The notes beneath the pieces were generated by a model. The model saw only the letters and a list, made by a program, of their open reading frames with translations. It did not search any database and was not told the origin of the DNA. 5,916 nucleotides of DNA. It comes from Candidatus Roizmanbacteria bacterium RIFCSPHIGHO2_01_FULL_39_8. Its GTDB lineage: Bacteria; Patescibacteriota; Microgenomatia; UBA1406; GWC2-37-13. The translations under genes were made by a program, and so were the position numbers. The stretch is taken from the NCBI GenBank assembly GCA_001789355.1, contig MFZI01000060.1, positions 1 through 5,916 of the forward strand. Direction: 5' to 3'. Positions 1 through 3,685 of the stretch are shown here, one piece after another (the stretch's first letter is position 1; each line of letters starts with the position of its first letter).

Positions 1-582
1 GCATTTTCTGAAGGAATTACAGGACTTAAATACATAAAAAAAATGCCTCCCGATCTGGTAGTTTTAGATCTTGGACTCCCCACCATGGGAGGCGAAACCG
101 TATGCACAGAAATTAAAAAGGCCTATGCTGATTTACCGGTGATCATATTAACAGCAAAAGGAACGACGACAGATATAGTAAAAGGACTCAACCTCGGTGC
201 TGATGACTACGTAGCTAAACCATTTGAATCCGATGTTTTGCTGGCAAGAATTAAGGCACGTCTTCGTGAAAATACTAATAACAACTCAATCTTAAAAATA
301 GCCGACCTTGAACTGGATACAAAAACACTCGAAGTGAAAAGAAACAAGAAACTTATCAAGCTTACTCCACAAGAATTTAAGCTCCTCGAATATATGATGA
401 ATAATAGAGGGAGGGTACTTACAAGAGATATTATTTTAAATAGAATCTGGCTCTATTCGACTGAAATTGAGACAAGGGTGGTTGATGTATACGTGGGATA
501 TTTACGCAAGAAAATCGACAATGGTCATAAGAAGAAATTAATACACTCTGTACGAGGCTTCGGCTATATGCTTAAAGAATGA
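1..582 (+). CDS. OmpR/PhoB-family response regulator, 5'-truncated by window edge
   Basis: DNA-binding response regulator of a two-component system. The frame is open from base 1, so the true start lies upstream; an internal ATG at 43 is not the start because receiver sequence precedes it. In the receiver domain the phospho-acceptor Asp is in VVLDLGLP (codon 67-69), the switch Thr in IILTA (151-153) and the conserved Lys in DDYVAKPF (217-219). The acceptor is usually near residue 52 and is residue 23 here, so about 30 residues are missing. A winged-helix effector domain follows from about base 280, with LTPQEFKLLEYM, RGRVLTRD, the recognition-helix region RVVDVYVGYLRKKI and the final wing SVRGFGYMLKE. 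The protein ends in TGA exactly where the family normally ends, which supports standard code. The partner kinase is not in the window. The family is certain; target genes are unknown. Confidence 0.96.
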   Translation, partial: AFSEGITGLKYIKKMPPDLVVLDLGLPTMGGETVCTEIKKAYADLPVIILTAKGTTTDIVKGLNLGADDYVAKPFESDVLLARIKARLRENTNNNSILKIADLELDTKTLEVKRNKKLIKLTPQEFKLLEYMMNNRGRVLTRDIILNRIWLYSTEIETRVVDVYVGYLRKKIDNGHKKKLIHSVRGFGYMLKE

Positions 583-862
583 AAATTCCGCTTTTTTAGC
601 TTATATCTTCGTTCCGTCTTTTATTATTTTAATAAAGTCCCCGACAAAACTTTTTTTTAACAAAACTTGCAAGCTGTACTTCATATGATAAATGAATTAT
701 TAATTATAGATATATTATTCATTCGCGGTAAGAATGAGGTATAAAAAATCATAGAATTGTGTAAGACCGTCGATATCTTCTTACGGAGCTCTTACTGATC
801 TCTCTTTCCATTTTGACGCTAAGCAAATATAGTTGGAATATTACAAATTATTCTATGAATCT
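583..862. other. AT-rich intergenic region with short repeats, no gene seen
   Basis: No convincing gene is seen on either strand. Visible structure: a 9-nt direct repeat (ACAAAACTT at 644-652 and 660-668); a hairpin ATGAATTAT/ATTATTCAT (692-700 with 714-722, one T-T mismatch, 13-nt loop); and four copies of GTAAGA or its complement (728, 761, 779, 790), two of which form a 6-bp stem with a 12-nt loop (761-784). A possible promoter for the next gene is TTGACG (813-818), an 18-nt spacer and AATATT (837-842), which is only a fair -10 match. No strong terminator follows the response regulator: there is just a 4-bp stem with a GAAA loop (577-588) and a T6 run at 592-597. Regulatory roles are guesses. 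Confidence 0.5.
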
Positions 863-1111
863 ATGAGTATATTACTTTTGATTGTACTAGGACTCGCAGC
901 CGGGTGGCTTGCGTCTGTAATTATGGGTACCTCCTCGCAAGGGGTGTTATCGGATATCATCTTTGGGGTTCTGGGAGCCTTGGTGGGAGGACTCATTATG
1001 AATCTCCTTGATCAACCGGGAGTTACTGGCTTTAATGTTTACAGCATTTTAGTCGCAGCTCTCGGAGCAATGGTCTTGATCTGGATCGGAAGAAGATTGA
1101 GAACTGCATAA
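863..1111 (+). CDS. GlsB/YeaQ/YmgE-family small membrane protein (transglycosylase-associated type)
   Basis: An 82-residue integral membrane protein of the family often named transglycosylase-associated or GlsB/YeaQ/YmgE stress proteins; the biochemical role of the family is not settled. Three hydrophobic helices are visible: about residues 2-21 (with the typical GLAAGWLASVIMG), 29-48 (with GVLGALVGG, the family signature) and 58-77, then a basic end GRRLR. ATG at 863 gives the usual family length and the usual MSI-type beginning. The same frame opens at a TTG at 833, adding ten residues (EYYKLFYES...) with no ribosome site, so that start is less likely. The site before 863 is also weak. The acidic peptide gene begins 50 bases after the stop, and the first strong terminator lies beyond it, so the two are probably co-transcribed. 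Family assignment is good; function is inferred only from the family. Confidence 0.85.
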   Translation: MSILLLIVLGLAAGWLASVIMGTSSQGVLSDIIFGVLGALVGGLIMNLLDQPGVTGFNVYSILVAALGAMVLIWIGRRLRTA

Positions 1112-1148
1112 GTAAGAGGTAGCTTAAGTTATTTGTTAAAAGAAGAAT

Positions 1149-1156
1149 GGAGGTGA
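1149..1156 (+). promoter_or_regulatory. Strong Shine-Dalgarno site for the acidic peptide gene
   Basis: GGAGGTGA is fully complementary to the usual 3' end of bacterial 16S rRNA and sits five bases before ATG 1162. It is the only strong ribosome binding site in the window. It decides the start of the 25-codon ORF and is the main argument that this ORF is translated. Confidence 0.8.
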
Positions 1157-1161
1157 AAACC

Positions 1162-1239
1162 ATGACAGATACAAACAAGGGTTCCGATCAGAGGGATCAA
1201 TCTATGCAAGAAGAAGATATTGATGAAGATATGAGTTAG
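1162..1239 (+). CDS. Very acidic 25-residue peptide, unknown function
   Basis: A short ORF (ATG to TAG) encoding a hydrophilic peptide that begins MTDTNKGSDQ and ends EEDIDEDMS. Nine of 25 residues are Asp or Glu and only two are Lys or Arg. There is no membrane segment, no cysteine and no recognisable domain; it is probably disordered. Support for it being a gene is contextual: a near-perfect Shine-Dalgarno site at ideal spacing, position 50 bases after the GlsB-like gene in the same direction, and an intrinsic terminator 13 bases after its stop. I do not recognise the family. It could be a small partner or regulator of the preceding membrane protein, but that is speculation. The alternative is a chance ORF inside a 3' UTR, which the ribosome site argues against. 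Confidence 0.65.
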   Translation: MTDTNKGSDQRDQSMQEEDIDEDMS

Positions 1240-1252
1240 TAAATCATTTCTT

Positions 1253-1285
1253 AAATAAGCCCGCCATCTTCGGCGGGTTTATTTT
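1253..1285 (+). terminator. Rho-independent terminator
   Basis: A GC-rich stem CCCGCC/GGCGGG (1260-1265 with 1272-1277) encloses a six-base loop ATCTTC. A G-T pair and AAATAA/TTATTT pairing extend the stem outward to about 13 bp. The downstream strand is the T-rich TTTATTTT. It closes the GlsB-like and acidic-peptide unit. The A-rich left flank means it could also work weakly on the minus strand, but no minus-strand gene reaches it. Confidence 0.9.
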
Positions 1286-1378
1286 GTAAAGTTAACTGGC
1301 TTCCGGTGAATAGTTTTGTAGTTCTTTTATCTTACTTTGCTCCTACACTATTATCACCAATTTATTGTCTAGACGTAT

Positions 1379-1384
1379 TAGAAT
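1379..1384 (+). promoter_or_regulatory. Possible -10 box for the PH-like gene
   Basis: TAGAAT lies five bases before ATG 1390, the spacing expected for a leaderless transcript where the start codon is at or next to +1. There is no good -35 hexamer 16-18 bases upstream and no TG extension, so the support is only moderate. Confidence 0.35.
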
Positions 1385-1389
1385 TTAGG

Positions 1390-1845
1390 ATGATATCTAT
1401 AACCCGAACGATTTATAGCATAGACCGGAATAAACTTTACAACCTTACGAATAAATCAAAGGAGATACTATTAAAAATACATAGTATCTTCCCCTTTGAT
1501 CTTTTCCCCAATACGATCGTGGTAGATGAAGTAAAGGTCAGCGTTATTTATCGCTTTTTTTTTGCTTCGGAGCAAATTCGTGACATTTTGATAAAAGATA
1601 TTCGATCTGTTTATGTAGATTCGTCAATTTTTTTTGCAGCGTTAAATATTTCCTTTGTATGGCCGCGTTTAATAAAAGAAAAAACGACAACCATTAACTA
1701 TCTAAGAAAAAATGATGCTCTGCGGGCTAAGAATATTATTGAGGGGCTTATGATTACTTCATATGAAAATGTTGAAATAAAAGATATAGAAAAGACGACG
1801 CTCGTTAAAAATGTCTCAACCATCGGAAGGACTCAAGGTAGTTAA
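1390..1845 (+). CDS. Conserved hypothetical protein, PH-like fold suspected
   Basis: A 151-residue soluble protein. From memory it resembles a small hypothetical protein common in Patescibacteria that is often modelled as a bacterial PH-like domain; I cannot confirm this by search. Visible features are FPFDLFPNTIVVDEVKVSVIYR (about residues 34-55, split here as FPFDLFPNT then IVVDEVKVSVIYR), a run of alternating beta-like strands, FFASEQIRDILIKDI (57-71), VDSSIFFAALNI (76-87), then TINYLRKNDALRAKNIIEGLM (101-121, described by its TINYLRK and RAKNIIEGL parts), and a polar tail. The same frame opens at GTG 1306, adding 28 mainly hydrophobic residues, but that start has no ribosome site. ATG 1390 is preferred because it begins directly before the predicted domain and has TAGAAT just upstream. 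There is no enzyme motif. It stands alone after a terminator. Confidence 0.7.
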   Translation: MISITRTIYSIDRNKLYNLTNKSKEILLKIHSIFPFDLFPNTIVVDEVKVSVIYRFFFASEQIRDILIKDIRSVYVDSSIFFAALNISFVWPRLIKEKTTTINYLRKNDALRAKNIIEGLMITSYENVEIKDIEKTTLVKNVSTIGRTQGS

Positions 1846-1995
1846 AAATGAAAGAGGTATTGACCAAAAGGAAGCCAAAAAAAATTGTAGAACGTCAAAA
1901 AAACCACTCCTGCAGATAATCCTACTAAAAAGGGGACCCAGCGCATCTTTCTGAAATCTTGCCTACCGAGAGAAATGGAGACCGAAATTTTATGA
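1811..1995 (+). pseudogene. Possible frame-broken short gene across two poly-A runs
   Basis: Three overlapping short reading frames follow one another. From ATG 1811 (frame 2) the text reads MSQPSEGLKVVKNERG then IDQKEAKK up to an A8 run (1877-1884). Frame 3 then reads IVERQK up to an A7 run (1897-1903). Frame 1 then reads TTPADNPTKKGTQR, IFLKSCLPREMETEIL and stops at TGA 1993. Removing one A in each run joins them into a hydrophilic protein of about 60 residues. The start would overlap the end of the PH-like gene by 35 bases. Without any correction, two short intact ORFs are possible (1811-1954 and 1848-1919). I do not recognise a family. It may be a decayed gene, homopolymer sequencing error, or simply non-coding sequence. 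Confidence 0.3.
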
Positions 1996-2034
1996 CGTTT
2001 CATGAGTGTAGAAATTTTATCAAGATAATGTAAG

Positions 2035-2065
2035 AGGGGGGGTAAGAATTTTTAAAACCACCCTT
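2035..2065. other. Imperfect hairpin just upstream of the adaptor promoter
   Basis: GGGGGGT (2037-2043) can pair with ACCACCC (2057-2063) with one G-A mismatch, extended by a G-T and an A-T pair, around a 13-base AT-rich loop. No T-run follows, so it is a poor intrinsic terminator. It ends three bases before the TTGAAA box, so a role as an operator or as a block to upstream read-through is possible but unproven. Confidence 0.3.
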
Positions 2066-2067
2066 AA

Positions 2068-2096
2068 TTGAAAAACGAATTAAATAGAGCTATAAT
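2068..2096 (+). promoter_or_regulatory. Sigma70-type promoter of the adaptor-permease unit
   Basis: TTGAAA (2068-2073) and a perfect TATAAT (2091-2096) are separated by exactly 17 bases. Transcription would be expected to begin around 2102-2105. That excludes ATG 2097 as a start from this transcript and puts ATG 2106 within a few bases of the RNA 5' end, implying a leaderless or nearly leaderless message. The boxes are seen directly; activity and start site are inferred. Confidence 0.7.
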
Positions 2097-2105
2097 ATGC
2101 TCCTC

Positions 2106-3548
2106 ATGAAAAAAGTTGTGGATAAAATTAAAAAACTTCTTAATACTGGAAAAAGGAAACTTTTATTTGTTGTTGAAAAAAGGCCGTTTGCGAGTTTTTT
2201 TGCCTTTCTTTTTCTCTTTTTGATTCTTATCGTAATAAGTAATTTTTTAGGTACTCCAAAAATAGAAGAAGAAAAAGAGACTCTCCAAACAAAATCAGTA
2301 AGGATATATCGGGTGGGTAGTGCTCCCAAACTAACCGTGCAAGCCCAGATTGAAAAATCTGGAGTGGTCACCATCACCTCCCTCATGGGAGGCGTCGTCC
2401 AAACTATTTACAAAAATCAGGGTGAAGAGATTGATAAAGGACAATGGCTCATCGGACTCTCCTCAAATTATCAAGGAGGAAATACATTTTCGCTCCAGCG
2501 CCAGATTGCCCAGAAACAATATCAGACTGCAAAAGATACACACGATAAACAAAAAGATTCTATTGATCTGCAAAAAAAAATCGCGGAAAAAGGCCACGTC
2601 ATGGCCGAAGATTTACGCGCTATCAACGAACAATCGATCGCTGGAATTTCATCATTGGTCTCGCTTAATAGCGACATTCTTTCTAGTTTGGATTCAGAAC
2701 TCAACACTCTTTCCCAGAATAGCGCTTCCAATAGTGCGCTTATTCTCTCGACCAAACAATTAAAAAGTCAATTCTTAGCAGCCAATAATCAAGCCCAAGC
2801 CTCGCTTACCAACACTCAATATCAATCTTCTGATGATAATGCACCGGCAGAGCTTACTGATTTGCAAAAAAATTTAACGATCAAACAGTTGGAGGTGCAA
2901 AAGAAAATGCTCGATCTGAATCTTGAAATTTCAAAACTTCAGTTGCAGATGGCTCAAGTAACCGAGGCTCTGATGTATCCCTCCTCTCCTTTTTCAGGAA
3001 TAGTTCAGAGAGTGTTCGTAAAAGTCGGACAAGCGGTAACACCGGGAACACAACTTGCCATCATCAATCAGACTACGGATCTACCTGATCCAATAACTGC
3101 GATTGCATATGTCTCTGCCGATATTGCACGTAGAATTTCACTCCTGGAACCGAGCATTTTACATCTGAATGGAAATACAAATCTCTCCCTTAATCCGACC
3201 TATATAACGCAAGAGGCAATCCAAGGCTCGCTTTATGGAGTGTATTTTACTGTTCCGGATAATTATGTCCGCAATATGACTGAAAAAGGATTCATTCAAG
3301 TAGATCTTCCTATCGGGCATTACGACACAAGCGCAGTCATTCCCTATATTCCGGTCGATGCAATCTATCAGACCAAAGATCAATCCTATATCTATATTAT
3401 CACCGATAATAAAGCTCAAGCCAGATCTGTCGAACTAGGAAACGTCTACGGGAGCTTTGTCGAGGTTCAAAAAGGCTTGAACGACGTGGATAAAGTGATT
3501 CTCGATAGAAATGTGATCGCCGGAGACCCCGTAAAAATAATTCAATAA
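2106..3548 (+). CDS. RND efflux periplasmic adaptor (membrane-fusion protein, HlyD/AcrA type)
   Basis: Adaptor subunit of a secondary export system, 480 residues from ATG 2106. The frame also opens at ATG 2097, but the TATAAT box ends one base before that codon. Numbering from 2106: a basic cytoplasmic end (about 1-27), one uncleaved membrane anchor (about 28-48), first half of the lipoyl/barrel-sandwich domain (about 86-118, GVVTITSLMGG...NQGEEIDKGQ), a long helical region rich in Gln, Lys and Ser (about 128-288) expected to form a coiled-coil hairpin, the second lipoyl half (about 293-320, SPFSGIVQRVFVKVGQAV), a beta-barrel region (about 330-405) and a membrane-proximal domain (about 410-480, with IPYIPVDAIYQ and a final GDPVKII). 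The permease follows after 137 bases, so the two should act as one complex outside the cytoplasmic membrane. Substrate is unknown. There is no lipobox cysteine. Confidence 0.88.
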   Translation: MKKVVDKIKKLLNTGKRKLLFVVEKRPFASFFAFLFLFLILIVISNFLGTPKIEEEKETLQTKSVRIYRVGSAPKLTVQAQIEKSGVVTITSLMGGVVQTIYKNQGEEIDKGQWLIGLSSNYQGGNTFSLQRQIAQKQYQTAKDTHDKQKDSIDLQKKIAEKGHVMAEDLRAINEQSIAGISSLVSLNSDILSSLDSELNTLSQNSASNSALILSTKQLKSQFLAANNQAQASLTNTQYQSSDDNAPAELTDLQKNLTIKQLEVQKKMLDLNLEISKLQLQMAQVTEALMYPSSPFSGIVQRVFVKVGQAVTPGTQLAIINQTTDLPDPITAIAYVSADIARRISLLEPSILHLNGNTNLSLNPTYITQEAIQGSLYGVYFTVPDNYVRNMTEKGFIQVDLPIGHYDTSAVIPYIPVDAIYQTKDQSYIYIITDNKAQARSVELGNVYGSFVEVQKGLNDVDKVILDRNVIAGDPVKIIQ

Positions 3549-3550
3549 TC

Positions 3551-3680
3551 AACAACTCACAATCTACAAGATACAAATAAATCTCAAATTCTAAATACCA
3601 AGAAAACAAAGTTTTGAATATTGAATTATTGGAAATTGAAATTTGTTTGGAATACTTGTTGGTTGGTGATTGGAATTTAT
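3551..3680. repeat. Imperfect inverted repeat with strand-composition switch
   Basis: The adaptor-permease spacer holds two arms, about 3551-3601 and 3621-3680. Read as reverse complement, the right arm matches the left at roughly 70%, e.g. CAAATAAATCTCAA against CAAACAAATTTCAA and a shared CAAG. The left half (3549-3610) has only two G in 62 bases and the right half (3611-3685) only one C in 75, so the mRNA could fold into a long, weak, wobble-rich hairpin. Repeats in the style CAAATTTCAAATTCC are, from memory, common between genes in Patescibacteria. There is no T-run, so it is not a typical terminator. It may protect the upstream message, reduce permease expression, or be a mobile or expanded repeat. 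Confidence 0.6.
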
Positions 3681-3685
3681 AGATT

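Noticed and set aside
577..597. Terminator after the response regulator
   Set aside because: The stem is only four AT-rich pairs (GAAT/ATTC, with GAAA loop) before a T6 run, too weak to call.
1306..1389. GTG start adding 28 hydrophobic residues to the PH-like protein
   Set aside because: No ribosome site is present, the extension does not look like part of the domain, and ATG 1390 has a promoter-like box at leaderless distance.
2090..2386. Minus-strand ORF of 98 codons opposite the adaptor start
   Set aside because: It is a shadow of the adaptor gene and covers the promoter; the protein is low-complexity and basic, with no family likeness.
3549..3685. CRISPR array or tandem repeat
   Set aside because: The AAAT/CAAA words are irregular, with no constant repeat and spacer lengths; an inverted repeat explains the pattern better.
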